Positions 25,240-39,429 of a DNA stretch of 64,000 bases are shown in pieces (position 1 is the first letter of the stretch; each line of letters opens with the position of its first letter). The translations under genes were made by a program, and so were the position numbers. Below the pieces are notes generated by a model. It made no database searches, was not told the origin of the DNA, and worked only from the letters and a program-made list of their open reading frames with translations. Source of the stretch: Dromaius novaehollandiae (lineage: Eukaryota; Chordata; Aves; Casuariiformes; Dromaiidae); the NCBI RefSeq assembly GCF_036370855.1, contig NC_088100.1:106994387-107058386 (forward strand), given 5' to 3'.

Positions 25240-25860
25240 CTCAGGTTGAGCCCAGTTAATTAGTCCATATGTTGTTGTTTATTTCAATAAAAATACCAGA
25301 TTACTTGCAGAGAAATTAAGCAATCTTTTTGGCCTCTGAGCACAGCCTTATGGGACAGCCAAGGACAGCTGTAAAGTTCTTCTTTTTAAGAAGTTCTGGT
25401 TAATGTCAGCTGAGAAAGCTCTTGGTAAACAAATGAATAATTGATTGCTCAGCTTTCACATAGCTACTGCGTTTCTGGGCTCACATGACTCATTTGTGAA
25501 CCATTCCTGTCGTCCTAATGCCATAACATTGGAGAAATGATGATTGTTTCTTGGAGGATTCTTCTGTGGACATAGTTGCCAAGACCAAAGCTGTAATGGT
25601 TTGTTATTGTGACCTTTGTTATTCCATTAGGCTCAATAGCTTTAAAAAAATGATGTGTGCATACTTTAGGAAAGTTTTTACCCTTTACATTGACCTGACA
25701 TCATAGTTTATACTACAAAATGTATTAATGACAAAGTAGTGTTTTCATGTCAGGAGGACAAATTTTAACAACTATAATCTGCCCTTAGTCATCATAAATA
25801 TAAATGTATTGGTAAAACAGACCTTGTTAATGCAGCCAAGACAAATGCTAGACTATATTT
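25240..25860. promoter_or_regulatory. Candidate conserved non-coding element (enhancer-like)
   Basis: A 600-bp AT-rich block free of simple repeats and without an open frame on either strand. It is rich in homeodomain-type cores (AGTTAATTAG, TGATTG, GTATTAATGAC) and SOX-like CCTTTGTT and ACAAAG sites. It lies about 26 kb upstream of HLX in a gene-poor interval. The call rests on composition and motifs only; conservation has not been tested. Confidence 0.3.
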
Positions 25861-28800
25861 CAAACCAATTGAAGCACTAGCCTATACGCTCCACAATTTT
25901 TTGTGTAGCTTCAAATACATTATTGTCAAAGAGCTGTTAACATGAATTTTCCAATGGGTATAGTAGAACAGTAATGAACCATCAGACGCAAACAATCTAG
26001 GCAGTTTTTCTCTATTACTGGATGATGTGTAAATATCTTTGAGGTTATAGAATGGCACAGAGAGCATTCCATCAATATTGTTTTGATGGCTTTTTAATAC
26101 TTGAAAAATCAACAATAAAATCCTTGTGAGTATGACAGTAGTTGCAAATTGCCTTGAACAGTAAACAGTTTAATTTGCAATAAATTCTGTGCATTATAGT
26201 TAACTGCAGTTCCCCCTGTTCAGTGTCATACCTGCTCACTGCAGAGAGAATATAAACAAGGCTTGCTATTTTCAACTGCTGTAGCACTGCAAAGCCAATA
26301 TGCTGACCTGAAGTGCTCACTTCTGGTTTTGCTTCCATAAATTCATTAACTATACACCAAAGGCAGGTTCACATTCTGCCTCAACTTATACCTTCCTTAG
26401 GGGAAGTTGGTGCGCTGGCCTTGCAGAGGGCAGAACGTGGCCTTGGAAGAAGCTATGGGACAAAAAGGCGACCCGCTTTCTTCCAGCTCCCATTCCTGCT
26501 GTCCAACTAGCAGTAGAAGAGCTCTTGCCGTATGGATAGATCAGCCCTGAGAAGTGCGGAGGAGTTATATAAGAAACTCTTGGTCTCTGTTTTTTGCAGT
26601 ATCTTTTTGGAGTGGAACTGCCTGTCACTGTAAGTGTCTCTGACACCAGCGTGCCACCAGTACAACTGAGTCTCTTCTTGTGGAGTCTTTGCTGTAAGGA
26701 ATTCATGTAGAGAAAGGAGATAATGAACTTACCAAAATCGTCCAGAGGGTTTGAAAGAAGGCAGAATCAAGGCAATTCTGGGCGTTTTTGTGTAGGGAAT
26801 TGGGGCAAAGAGATGTTTCTGTATTCTGCTTGCAGGAGATGTTGAGCTGACCAAAGAAACATTTAGAGAAATGGGCCAGAAGGTCTCCCTTCTGTTGTTA
26901 ATGAAACTGAAGAAATGTTTATATCACTTACAATGACACTGCAGCAAAACAAAGCAAGTTCCACAATATAATCTAATCCAAAATGCAGACCAACAAATAG
27001 GAACAGGTATTTACTGCCACAAAAATCCTTGGTAATTCTTAATGTCAGGAGCAAGAAGAAACTTAGCTCAGCATCTCTGCAAGGAGAAAAATATCCAGTG
27101 CATGTTGTTACTCAGTGCAAATGGATAAGAACATATTTAGAGACTCATCTTTGTGGTTTTAGAGCTAAATCCCTGTGGAAAACAGTATGCCGCTTAGGAA
27201 TCCTGGATGCAAAATTATCATGCTTCTGCTTGGTGCTGTTTAACTGCTAAATTAATCAAGTACAATTGCTTAAGGCCCTGGAGGGAAGGATGTAATAAAT
27301 CTTAGAGTATTTGTTCTGGTTTATGGCTGGGGGAAGCTGTATAACTTTAAATCAGATGTTATAAACATTTGCAATGCCACTTTTTCCTTACTTGCGGCAT
27401 TGTGGCATGAGTCTTGAGAAACTAAAAAGGATAAGTCATAAGGGCTGGATGCTTTTTTATACATATATATATAATTGAAGGCATTGCTTTCAGAGAGGTG
27501 GTACCAGGCCCTGTAACTCAGCGAGCTGTTTGCTGTACGTCCTGCGCTGACGGGTAGAGGGCAGTCGGATACAACGGACGGTGCAGGGAGCCCTGCTCCA
27601 AGCTGCGCCCTGCTCCCTGCTTCCCAGGCCTCCCAACCCTGGGCTCGGGGCATAGGGAGTACTTTCTCTCTCTCCCATAAGTTTTCACTTAATCTGAGAG
27701 AAAAAGATAGGAATTAATTGTAGCTGGATTTCACATTTTTCTGGAATTGGAAGAATCCCGTGTACAATTTGAAAGTGATTTGATCCTGCAAGTAGTTCCT
27801 GTAAAATCAGTGAGATGACACGAGGTTATGCAGGGTCAAGGCAACTGCTGAGGGATTCTTTCTGCAAATGGTAAATACCCGATGTCTGGATATTTTACCA
27901 GTACTGTGTAGCCCTTCTGATTCTGTAAAACCTGCCTCAAGTCAGAGTTTGCACCTTCTCTCTCACAGGATATCTGGTACTTAGAGCTGAGAGTACTGAG
28001 AATGGGTCTGGTTATCATGTAATGGAGCTTCTCTTTTGCGCTGGAAGCAGGAACTACAGAGATACGCAACAATGAAATGGTAAATTATCCTCCTTTAAAT
28101 ATCAACCTTCTTGAGTTTAAAATCAAGCTGTCTTGAGTTGTTTTCCAGGCTGTAATCAGGGACAGTCACAGTATGCTGCACTGTGCAGAATGTGTGCTGT
28201 TCTCATGCACTGCACGTCGTGCCCTTTGGGACTTCCAGTTGCTGGAAGCAGAGCTAGAAGGCAGATCATCTCCCTCAGAAAAGACATGTGCCTACCATTT
28301 CAGCAAAGGGAACTTTGCCTCCACTTTACAGGACAAGATCCTGATACAGTTGTCTTACTTTTTGCCTTATTTATAAGTAGGACAAGCGCATGAACGGGCT
28401 ATTTACACCATGTTTGCTCTCTGCATGCTCTGCTGCTAGAGCCCTTCAAGGCCACTGAAGACCACTCTTCCAGGGAGGGAAGGGGAAGCTGAAGTGTCTG
28501 GACTGGGCCAGACAGCCCCAAAGAGTCAGCCTTGCTTTTTCTGTTGCAGCCAGAGGATGGGTTAAGAATTGCTGCTTCTGGAGGACAACTGCCCTGTACG
28601 CCCTGGCCTCCCTCCGCAGGACTCACTTGGCTGACTTGCCAGGTAAAGTAGGCAGAAGGGCTGTGAATATATTGTTGCTGCAGTAATTAGTGGCCACAGA
28701 GCTGATGGTGGTTGGTGCTCAGAGGCCAACACCAGCAGCAGTGAAGATCTGGGCCTGGGTGATTCCTCCAGGAATAGTGAGCCCCAACGATACAAGTTCT

Positions 28801-31800
28801 CCTTCTCGCTCTGATAGTAAAGGAGAGCTTGTGGCTGCTGGGAGGATGCAGCTGCTTGATTTGCTGGAAAGGGTCACTTGTGAACGTGCTGCAGAAACTG
28901 TACTGCAGAATTTGAGCTTTTTCTCTTCCATTTCTTTAAAGGAGGACAGAAGAGGAAAGGGTGACCAAGACTCTGTGGTGGGTATAAATCACTATGTTTT
29001 ATGTCCAGCCTGAAACAAGCAGCAAGCTGCTCTGTTTACCTCAGGATGCTGCAAAGCAATTTCACAAATATTCGTGCTGTTCCTCAGGTCACTGCTGAAG
29101 GGTCTAGCCATTATTTCAGGCATTTCATTATTTCCTGGTTGTGTTGTTGGCCATGAGGCATGTGGTGGGCTGGGCTACCAGGGACAAGCGACGGCTTGGG
29201 AAACTGAGCCGGTGAAGCTCAAACCTTGCCCTCTGGCTGTGAAGACCCCTGTGGCCCAGCCCGCAGGATCAGCAAGGAGCTGCAGCCTCGTAGGCGACCT
29301 TGCTTGCTCCAGCCCTGAAGCTAGTCTCCGTGCTCCTCTTTGTGCCAGGTGGTCGTAGCCATCTTCTCCAGCTTCCCCAAACCATGAACTCCTCCTCAGG
29401 AGCAGTCACTGGGCAGTGTATGCACCAGAAGATATTAGCAGGGCTTTAGAAATGTAGCTGAAAACAGAAATGATACGGGATGGGGCTCTGCCTGGGCTGG
29501 GGGCAGTGTGGGGAGGTGGCTTGGGGACTCCTTGCTTCATGGTCTCGAATCGCAGTGGCATGATTTACATCCCCAGCGCAGTGCGAGGCCGGCATTACGG
29601 CAGAGCCGTCTCTAACAGCGAGTCTTGCGAAAGCCCCAGCCGTTCAGCTGCTTCCCAGCTGACATTGGAAATCTCATCTGGAAAGTGCTCCCAGCTGCAG
29701 TGCTTTTACTCATCAGAGCGATATTTTTGTCATGTTTCTGACTTGGTTGGTGAGAGCGTGGCTCACAACATCTGGAGGCGTGCGGAGAGTGGCGGGACGC
29801 TCCGCGCTCGGACAGGCAGCAGGGGGACACTCCAGGCCGGGCTGCGGGGCAGCATGCCGGCATGCTGTGGGGAGCACCCCAGGCTGGCTGCCGTGCCTGC
29901 TCAGGGCAGGCCCCGGCGTCCGTGCCGCCAGCTTTCTCCTGCTCCAGCGCCCATGGTCCCCCGTGGCAGGGCACGTGACAGCACCGCGCATCTGGCCTGC
30001 CCGGGTCACGCAGGACGGGCGGTGGGGGGACTCGCAGCAGGACGGGACTTAACCACGTGTGTCTCGTACTCCCTGCCTGAGCCTTGACATCTCAACACGG
30101 CACAAGCATTTTTGCAACAGCTGTAGAGAGAAACAAGGCCGCGCCATGAAGGATAATCAACTTTTTATTAGGACAATTTCCTGGGGAGCCTTTTTTTCCT
30201 TCTCTAACATTTATTTAGGTTTTAAGAGGCGAAGGAAAACAATAAATAGTCTACAGAAAATAGATTGGTGGGGCTGTGTCATATAATGCTGGAACAAAGG
30301 GGCATTCAATGAAATTAAAAGGTGGCAAATTCGAAACAGATCAGAGGAAGTATTTTCATAAGATGTGTGTTTCGGCTGTGGGACGCCCCACCGCAGGAGA
30401 CAGCCGAGGCCAAAAAGTTAGCAGGTTTTGAAAAGGGCTGATGTTTAGATGGGTGATATGAATGCTGAGAGTTATCAAAGGTAGGAGAGGGTGTGTTGTA
30501 TTAATTGAATAGGAATATTCAGCTTTCAGGCACAAGACAAGCTCCAGCTATCACGGGGTAGGATCAGAAGTGGGCCAGGTTATCCCAGAGCTGCTTTCTA
30601 CGATTCGTGCCTTCCTCCGACGTGCGTGAGCCAGGCTGCTGCCTGTGGCAGAGTTAAGTAGCGCTTTGGACAGACTCCAGGAGTCAATCTGAACCTCCCT
30701 GGGACAAATCAGTGACGCGGAGAAGGCCAGCAGAGAAACATCAGTACAGAGCAAGGGAAGAGAGGGTCGCACAGGCAGTCCGTGACAGATCCAGAAACTG
30801 AACGCAAGTCTCCTGAATGTCAGCCCGTCAGGGCCATCCTTCCTCTCGGAGCAGGGCTGCTGCTTTCAAAGGTGCTATTCATGTGCACAAGGTGAGTAGG
30901 ACTTGGCCTCAGACACTCTGGACTTGCCTCTGGTGAGAAATTGTAATTGCGAGTGTCAAGAAACTTGGGTTTTATTCCTCTGCTTCAATGTTGTTATAAA
31001 AATAAATCTCTTTGGAGATATTCATAAAAGTTAATGGAAGTCTTGAATAGAGCTTTTTTTCCCCCTACCAACCTAATAAAATGTATTGCTTTTTCTCCCA
31101 ACTATTTTTATATTAGCAGGCGGTGGCTGCCGCTGTAGGAGAACAGTTCTACTGCTATAAAATGACTCCAGATGGAGACCCTCTTGTAGTCCGCTGACTT
31201 TAGGTCCAAGCAAACCTGAAACGTAATGCTTGTCCTGATAGTCACCATCCTCATCCAGGAAATATGGGAATGTGTTTGGCTCAAGGAACAGCAGCGTTCT
31301 CCCATTACAATGTCTGATTTATTATATGTCTGTTAAAACAATAGTCTTGGAATAATTTTTAGGTTTGCTTTAAGAAAAGGAGGAAAATGAAGATGATTGA
31401 AATGGGACTTGTTCTGTGGGCTTGACAGGCATAGCACAGAAATCAGTCCCCAAAGACTTGGTGCTAAAAGTCACACTAAAAATCTGGATCCACTGCTCTT
31501 GGCAGATGTTTTTTCCATCTGCTTGGGAAAGTCACTGCAGCTTTCTCCCAACAGCTGATGTGGGAGTGCAGCCACAGCATCCTCCGGGCAGCCTGACCCT
31601 CCGGCGGGGTGGGAACCGCACGTCCCTGGCCAGGGAAACGGTGGGTGAGCGCCAGTGGTGGCTGCACACTCCCTGCAGGGTCTGGGATCAGAGGGGGCTT
31701 GGGGAGGTGGGTTCCGTGCAGGCCCCAGGCAGGGGAGGCCAGCAAGGACTGGTGGTTCCCCACCACTGCCAGCAGTTTCCAGATCTGAATGGGTGGGGAC

Positions 31801-34800
31801 ATGTGGCAAGGGCAAGAGCCACCTGCGAAATTGAGTGCTGTGACTGCAGGGAAAAGGGTATGCAGGCAAACCAGGCTTTCCCAAGGGGCAGAAACTGCAG
31901 GGAGCAGCAATGCAGCCATGGACAGCACTCGGCTGCTGCAATAACCAGCTGTGATTTCTACAACCAGCTTGATGGAGCTGGACCAAACGCCTTTGGCAAC
32001 AGCCTGCAGAAAGGGCCTGGGCGCAGAGGATGGTGAACGTGACCCTTTCTTCTACCTAGAATGTGACTGAAATCAGGTTAAAATAACTGAGGAATGGATA
32101 AAATGTTGATGCCTTCCATAGCACTTTCCCTACCCAGTGAGCTGGTGGGGACTTCCACAGGACAGACAGCTCGGGCGCCCAGAGGATCCTTCCTGTCCAC
32201 ACGGACCTCCGTACGGCTCAGGTCCCCTGGCAGTGAGCACTGTGCCCCGTGCTAGCAGATACAGGAGCTCCTGCTTGGCATTAGTGCTGCTCGGAGACCT
32301 CTGCAGGCACCAACCGTGACTCTGCTGCTGCTGCACCTGCCTCTGCATGGCACCGGCCTCCTGACACAGCGGCCGGGCACTGTGGTACTGGGTAGGGAGT
32401 CCTGACTTTCCTGGGTAAAGAAATCTCGAGTGGAGGAAGTTTTTTCCCTAGGCGTGGAGGCACCTCACTGACACGGCACCGGCGAGGTGAAGGGCCTGAG
32501 CAAGCAACCATGCAGTGAGCTCTGCCACTGCCTGGGGCCTCGGCGCTTTTCCTTGCCTCAGGACATCTCTGCAGAGCGTCCGGTGTCCAAACGCAATGCT
32601 GCTTACACCAGGAGGGCATCCAGACTTGAAAGAGGAAACCACTGCCAGCATACGTAGCAGCAGTAATGGAATAAGGATTTTCTGTACCTGAGTGCTAAAA
32701 TGCTTCAGGGTTTACCTATTATACCCTCAAATCCAAACAAATAAATTCCTGGCTCTGGTGAGGTGAACAGATGATACCTCTTGCTTGTTCTGCACTGGAG
32801 AGGGTGAAGTGAAGTTATCTACTAGATAATCCAAACTAAGTCTTATAATACAAATAGCTTTGTATATCACTTTCACTCTTGTGAAAGGAGGAAAACATCC
32901 CCTTCTTGTCTAGATAATTTATGCATGCTAGGTATTTTCTTTCGAAATACACCATACCTTTTGATTCTTTTTTTCTGTAGTCTGCTCAGTTTTCCGCACT
33001 TTTGCGTTCCTGAGTGCAAGTGAACCGCACTCCAACAACTTGCCTTCACTGCCGTGCTATTGTTCTGCACACGTGCGGTATTGCCACTATTGCTGCCGGA
33101 CTGTTTGTCTTTTGATTACGTGTGGATTCAAGATTGAGCATCAATAACCCAGCAACATTAGGTTTGCATGAGCTTTCCTCCATGCGGTGATTCAGGCTGG
33201 CAGGTGACTTTCGCATTGTTGTGCAGCGTGTAGCACTGTACATACGTAGGAAGTTCACAGTGGAGATTTTCTAAACTTTCCTTTCCTGGTTAGTGATCTG
33301 TAAACATGCTTTCAAAGCAAAGCATTTGATTTTTATGTTGTCTTGATGGCAAAACACTAAGGATCAGCTGTGAACAATGTTTTTCCCCTGTCAGAAAAAT
33401 CTGAGGTCTCAAGGAGGTGAATTGTGATCCATTGTTGGATGCCAGTACTGCTGGGTTTCCTTCTCTGCTGAAAACAGTCGACAGGAAAGTAATTACAGGA
33501 GCAGATGTGACTTGTGACGTAAATGTTACTTCTGGCTATTTTTTTGAAGTAATCTAACAGGGTGATTCCAAGGCAACAATTAAATGGTGTGTGAGATAAT
33601 GGGCCTATGATGACAATTTCAATCTTTTCCTTGGCTAAATCAGACACAGGTGCAGCTTGCAATAGTGGCACTTACAACTCACTTCTTTTTTAATGAGATT
33701 AGCAAGTAACTTAAATTTTCAAAGCAGCTTCGATATGTGCATCCGGTTGTGACTGCTTGTGTGAATCCCATGGCTCCATCCACTGACTTACTGATGTCTG
33801 TCCTGAGCAAGATATAGAGGTGCTGTAATTCCTGTAATTCTTTTGGAACAATAAATCAGTGTTGTCTCTTTCACATCTGCCTTGAAGACAAGTTTATTCC
33901 ATAGTCTAAAGTCTAGAAATAGAGCTGGATTCAAACATTTAAAACTTTCAAATCACCTTGTTTTCAGGACACCATGTAATTTCTGCTGAAAGAGACCTAG
34001 CTGTAACAGCAGTAGGTATATTTGTAACCTTTCTATGTGCTCACTTTATCTAGGTGTTTTATAAAGAAAATGCCAGCGAGTTACCACGCAGTCAGGTCCC
34101 AGGCTGTGCTCTACACTGCGTGTCCGAGTGGCAGCCTGGCTGCCCACTGCCCCGGTGGCATTTCCTCTTCTCCAAGGGGTCTGTCATTCCTGGGTCACCA
34201 AAGCACTGTGATCAGGACCCACAGCCCCAGAGCGAGCATCTTTGTGTGCAAACAGCTGAATAAGTCTCAGCTTCTCTGATGTCAATGCAAGAGTCTCCCA
34301 GTATCGTCCTCAAGCCATGCGCCAGCTTCGCGGGCTTGCAAGGTGGTAACCACAGCTGTAGGGCACCCAGGAACAGGGCCAGGTGAGTGCCGGTCTCTTT
34401 ATACTATATAAGACTTTCATTGCTCCAAAGCTCACTTGGCAACATTTGTCCAAAGCAGGACTGAAGGTCTATAAAATTGTGCTTTTGACAGTTCTACAAC
34501 CAAGGCCTAGTTAGGAATAAGATCTAAGAAAAAAATGTAATTTTTGCAATTCGTTGGATGGTGAGATTTTGGAACTGCAGCCACAGGGTCTGGATCTAGT
34601 TTCATTTCCAGAAAAGACGACTTCATCGATAGAGCAAATACATAAGCCCTGCAGCGCTTCTGAGAGGTAAGCAAGCATTACTTCCTCATGTATGAGCTGG
34701 GAAGTTGAAGTGCAGGCTGTTACAATCAGCGAGCCAAGAAAAATGGGCACGAGTCTCGTGTGGATTTCTGGGCGTGAGCAGTAATGGCGCATCGTAGCAC

Positions 34801-34971
34801 GCAGGCTCCTGGGAAGGGCTGTCCTGCTGCTATGCAGTGCCTAGCACAGCCAGGTCCCTCTCTGCATCTGGAACTCCTGAGCACTCAACAGCACAGCGCC
34901 ATTAAAAATCATAGCAGCCATTATGCCCTCTAGCAAAGCAGGTCACTCAAGCTTAATTTAGTTTCTGTCAT
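25861..34971. other. Intergenic, no gene seen
   Basis: Two GC-richer islands (29470-30060 and 31550-32030) give frames of about 200 codons on + with overlapping antisense frames. Their products are low-complexity, with no domain, signal peptide or splice context, so I read them as compositional. The remainder is AT-rich with no supportable feature. Confidence 0.6.
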
Positions 34972-35420
34972 TTGCTGGCAAAGGGTTTGCTTTCATTTTC
35001 TTGGGGGGTGGCAGAAAAAAAGAAGGTGGGTAGCTCGTCTGGGGCAGCAGGAGGGTCAAAGACGCAGCTGGCAGAAGTGGCCGCGAGGGCGCTGGAGCTC
35101 ACAGAATGGCACCTGTTTATACGAGGGCTGAACTTGTCTCACGTCGGTTATTTATATGCTCTTATTTCTGGCAAGCAAAGCATTCTTCCAAAATGTACCC
35201 TGCCTCATTAGCAATCCCCACCCGGAGACCTCTTCCCAACCTGGCCAAGCTTCCCAGCAAGAAGCCACAGGAGCCGGGCGAACACAATAGCTCCGGCTTG
35301 TTTGTTTCATTTCACTTTTCCTCTCGCCTTGGCCAGCGGCCAGCGGAGATGTTCTGCGCAAAGATAATAGCTCCAGCTTAATCATTCACCTCTTCTGCGT
35401 CTAAAAGGAGTTAAGGACGC
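34972..35420. promoter_or_regulatory. Candidate regulatory element with a repeated AATAGCTCC(G/A)GCTT motif
   Basis: The motif occurs at 35286-35299 and again at 35366-35379, about 80 bp apart in the same orientation. Nearby are a GATAA site, a tandem GGCCAGC, and a TTAATCATTCACC homeodomain-like core. No reading frame explains it. Conservation untested. Confidence 0.25.
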
Positions 35421-35492
35421 TGGACGTTTCCAAGAAAAATAAATGAACAGAACTTGCTCAAGGGGGCCTCTTGAAGGCTGTTTTATTGATTT

Positions 35493-35519
35493 AAAAAAAA
35501 AAAAGAGAGAGAGAGAGAA
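35493..35519. repeat. Poly-A plus (GA)n simple repeat
   Basis: Twelve A followed by GA dinucleotides. Confidence 0.95.
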
Positions 35520-38500
35520 GAAGCAGCAGCAAGCTGTTCCTGCACATCACCCGTGCCCTATTTATTTTTTAAGTGTGTGTTTAAATTTGGAGGAATGGCC
35601 ATGAATAGAAGGATTATAAAGTGTTTCTCGAGGCGAAGGGATTTGCAGTGTGTTTGGAGAGATGGGCCCAAAGCAAAATCCTAGGCATGTTCATCTTGGG
35701 GCTTGTATCTGGACCGTGAGGGACTCCCTCCTATGCCCACGCCTGCGTGACAGAAGTGAAAACTCAGCCATTTCTTTAAACGTGACTGTGATTCTGGGGC
35801 CTTTTTTGGTTGTCCATTTTGTGACACTCTGAGGGCCTGATATTTCAGAAGCTTTGAGGACCCAGTCTCATAAGGATGGGTCCCACTGTGCTGTCTCTAG
35901 TTAGGCAGCCAAAATCACCGGTTTCTTTTGAAAATGTAGGCCTCCGTTTAAGCCACAAAACACCATCTTCCTTCAAGCTGGCCCAGTGGGCGACAGTGAT
36001 TAAAACCCGTATCTTTCTCCCTCACATGTCCCATCCACAGAGCTGTCGTGAAAATGTCTGTCCTTGGGAACTGCTTATGAAACTTGAAGAGAGATTTGAC
36101 TTTCAGCAACGTTTAACATGGATACTTTCCAATTTTACTGCAAACCTGAAAAAAAGGAAAGTTCACGGTGAAAGCAGTTTTGGTGAAGAAGCAAGAGAAA
36201 TCCCTGCTCACTTGCAGCGAGGAGTGGATTAAGGCACTAGCAGTAAGCCTGAAGCTAACAGCTGAACTCCTAAATTGCATGATTTTGGAGGAATCTGAAC
36301 TTTCGTCAGTCGAACCAAAGCAACGTTATGGTCGATTCTAGGCCGTATGAATGTGACCTGGGAAGAAACAACCGCAGCGCCACGGCCGCTGCCCCCGGGC
36401 TCCAGCTGGGATTTATTTAACCCTGTCACACTGGCAATGCCGACAGATCCCTCCTCCCCTGTGGTGTCACTCTGCCTTTTTCCCTACCTTTGGAGAAGCT
36501 CCTTTCCGGAGCAGAGTGAAATATTTGATTCCTTTCCTCCCCTTTCGCCACCCTGCTGCCTCCTCAGATATGACGTGCCTGCCCTCACGGCCCTGTGCCC
36601 GTGCACGCGCGTGTGCACGCGCATGTGTGTGCTCAGCACGCTCCTCCAGCACGCACGGAGGGTCTCTGCCAGGTCCTACCTTTGCAAAGCGGGCTTTATA
36701 TGAATACAGAGTGGGAGGCTTGCTCTAAATCTCCATACAATAGTGGAAAAAGAAATAAAGTTGTAGCTGTCATCACCTATTCAGAAAAATTCCTGCAGCT
36801 CAGACACCCATTTTCCAGCCTTTGATGACTAGGGGAAAAATTATCTTGCCAGGTAGAGTGTGATTTCTCGTTCTTCTCTTCAGCAAATGAACAGCTGAAC
36901 TTAGTCTAGAGATGGAAATGGAGCATCCCTCCCTCTCCTCCCCCTCCTCAACAAGAAGCATATTTCTAGTTCGAAAGCACATCTTTAAAATGTGTTAATT
37001 TTTGTAAGGCCATGATGAGACTTTGGACTCGGCACTTACTTCCCCTCCCCCTCGCTGAGGGCGCTGCAGGCCTCAAGTAACCACACATTACCCAAGTTTA
37101 GCACGCTCTGCATGACTCAGATTTTTTTTTTAAGAACTAGACTCCAATAGACGTTTTCCCTGCTGATACCACTGGGACTGGAAGGTCTTTTTTTTCCCAC
37201 CAACCTTCAAAACATGCTGATACACTGCAGTTTTTTCTCAATATTTTGTTATTATTATTATTAAAACAGCACCAAGTCCCACAGCACCAAAGGATGGGAT
37301 CTCTCCTGCTCTTTTTTTCCTTCCTCACCAGCTAAGAAAAAAATAGGTTATTTATCCATAAAAGAAAACATTAATGGACTCTGGGGTTCATCGCCTGCTT
37401 CACCCAGCAGCCGTTCGGGGCAGCCGATGGCAGCACTGAGCGGGGTCCCTGCAGTGCTGGATGGGGCCAGGGTGGCGGCAGTCCCCCTCGCCTGGACCAC
37501 ATGCGAGGGGGGGGGACGTCCAGGACTCACCCTGTGCCATCGTCGCCATCCCAATGAGGAGTTACGCCGGACACCATTTGCGCTATTCTCAGCCCCAAAG
37601 CATCTGACACGGTTTGGGACTGCGCTGTGCTCACACGCGCGGTGCCTCCATGGGCGTTCTCCGCGACCGGTGCTGGGAGCCACTGGAAAGTGGAGCTCGG
37701 TGAAGGCAAGGGCAGCCGCCCGTACCCCCTCTGTGAGCAAGGACCCCAGCCCCAAATACAGGAAAGCGAGGAGGGGATCGTTAGACTGAAAAGCAACACG
37801 GTGACATCCTACACCTGAGTGTCCGAGAGGGGTTGTGCCAGAGCTGTTGCCAGCTTATGCTGCGAAATAAGAAGGCGCATATGACTTGCATGGCTTCACG
37901 CGCAACGCGCCAAAAATTTAGCTCAGCTCTGCTGAGGGCTTTGGGGAGGGTGAGGAAAAAGCGCGTGCAAACTTGGGCCTGGTTTTCAGGGGGTGTCGGC
38001 CAAGCACCAAGCTTCCCACTGAAACCACAAGCCACATGGGGAGCCAGAGCGCATTTTCTCGTGTGAATCCCAAGGATTTCAAATGAACAGGTTTGGGGCC
38101 ACAGTTCCCATCTGACACCGACAGGACTGCTCTGCTGAACATTATTATTCAACGCTGAATTCCTTCAATTGACAGAGGCGCTATTTACAGTGTCTTAGTC
38201 AGCATATACCACGCTGCTTCCCAGTCTGATGAGACCTGGATTTTCCCACACTGCCCCTTAAATGGAAACACATTGTTCATCTTCATTTTATTTATTTATT
38301 TGGTACAAAAAAACAAGATACTGCTATAACTTTGAAGTGCTCTCTCTCCAATGCTTGGTTCCTTTTTGGAGCAATGGGTTTTCCTAAAAGCCACTCTCAG
38401 CAAGATCCTTATCAAACTTGCCTTAGCAGGAGACAATGAACATTTCACAGCGTGAAGAGGAAAAAAAATAAAAGGTCGATGAGAAGACAAATGCTCTATG

Positions 38501-39429
38501 TGAAGAGATAGCCAGGGTGCAGATGAGCTCTCCCAGCCTTATAAACATGGATTATTTTCTGTCTGAACTACAGTTTATGAATGTATTGCGGCATGGACGG
38601 TGCTGCCCACAGGAGCAGCGTAGCCGCAAAAGCCTGTCCGCTGCAAAAACGGTGACTTGCGTGCTGTCTGGACACGTCCACCTGGAACCCATAAGCTGCA
38701 ACCTGACGTGTCCAAATGTTAGCTGCCGCATCGCTTGCAGTTGCCACAGATGGGGATTGTCGTGGGACTTGGGGGGACGCATGTGCCCCTGCAAGCTGCG
38801 CAAAGGACTACCCATGGCAGCTCACTCGGAGACTGGTTTGTTTGCGACCAGGCTGCGAAACAAGTGGGAGGGGCGCATGGTAGCTCGAGGCAGTGAGGAG
38901 AAAAAGGAAACAAGGGAATAACCTCCGGGGAGCCCAGCTGCCAAACCTGCCCGGGGACCGCAGACCTCAGCCCCGCACGGGTGCACCCTCCTCTGCTGCC
39001 ACCATCCCCAAGTGCCCTCCCTTCGGAGGCAGATGCCCATGGACATGCCACGGGCATGGACTTGGGGCTCAAAGCTCAGCTTTGGCCCTGGTCCCCCCCA
39101 GGCCGCAGGTGCTGCTGGGGCGAGGGCTGGGGCACCCCACCGCCCGCAGTGCCGAGGCTCGGCCCGACCGTGCTGCAGCGAGGCGCCTGGCAGCAGCTGA
39201 CGTGGCAGGCACGAGCGGGCATGGTAAGGAGGCCTTTCCCACCACGGCCTGCCAAATTTGCATGGCGTCACCCAGCTCTGCCCCACGAGAGGTGGGCGCG
39301 TGGGCCGAGCCGCGTCTAGGCAGGGAGCGGGGTGCTGTCTTCATGCAGGGTGATTAGTGTTTTCTTGTCACCAAGTCGGAGCAGCTCTGTGCGTGCGGGT
39401 GGCAGCTTTGCACAGAGGGAAATTGTTGG
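35520..39429. other. Intergenic, no gene seen
   Basis: The GC-richer section 38880-39340 yields overlapping frames on both strands (up to 154 codons) that look compositional. An ATTT tetranucleotide repeat sits near 38286-38301. Confidence 0.6.

Noticed and set aside
29470..32036. Two + frames of about 205 codons (29470-30087, 31416-32036)
   Set aside because: GC-rich patches with overlapping antisense frames of similar length; products show no domain or signal.
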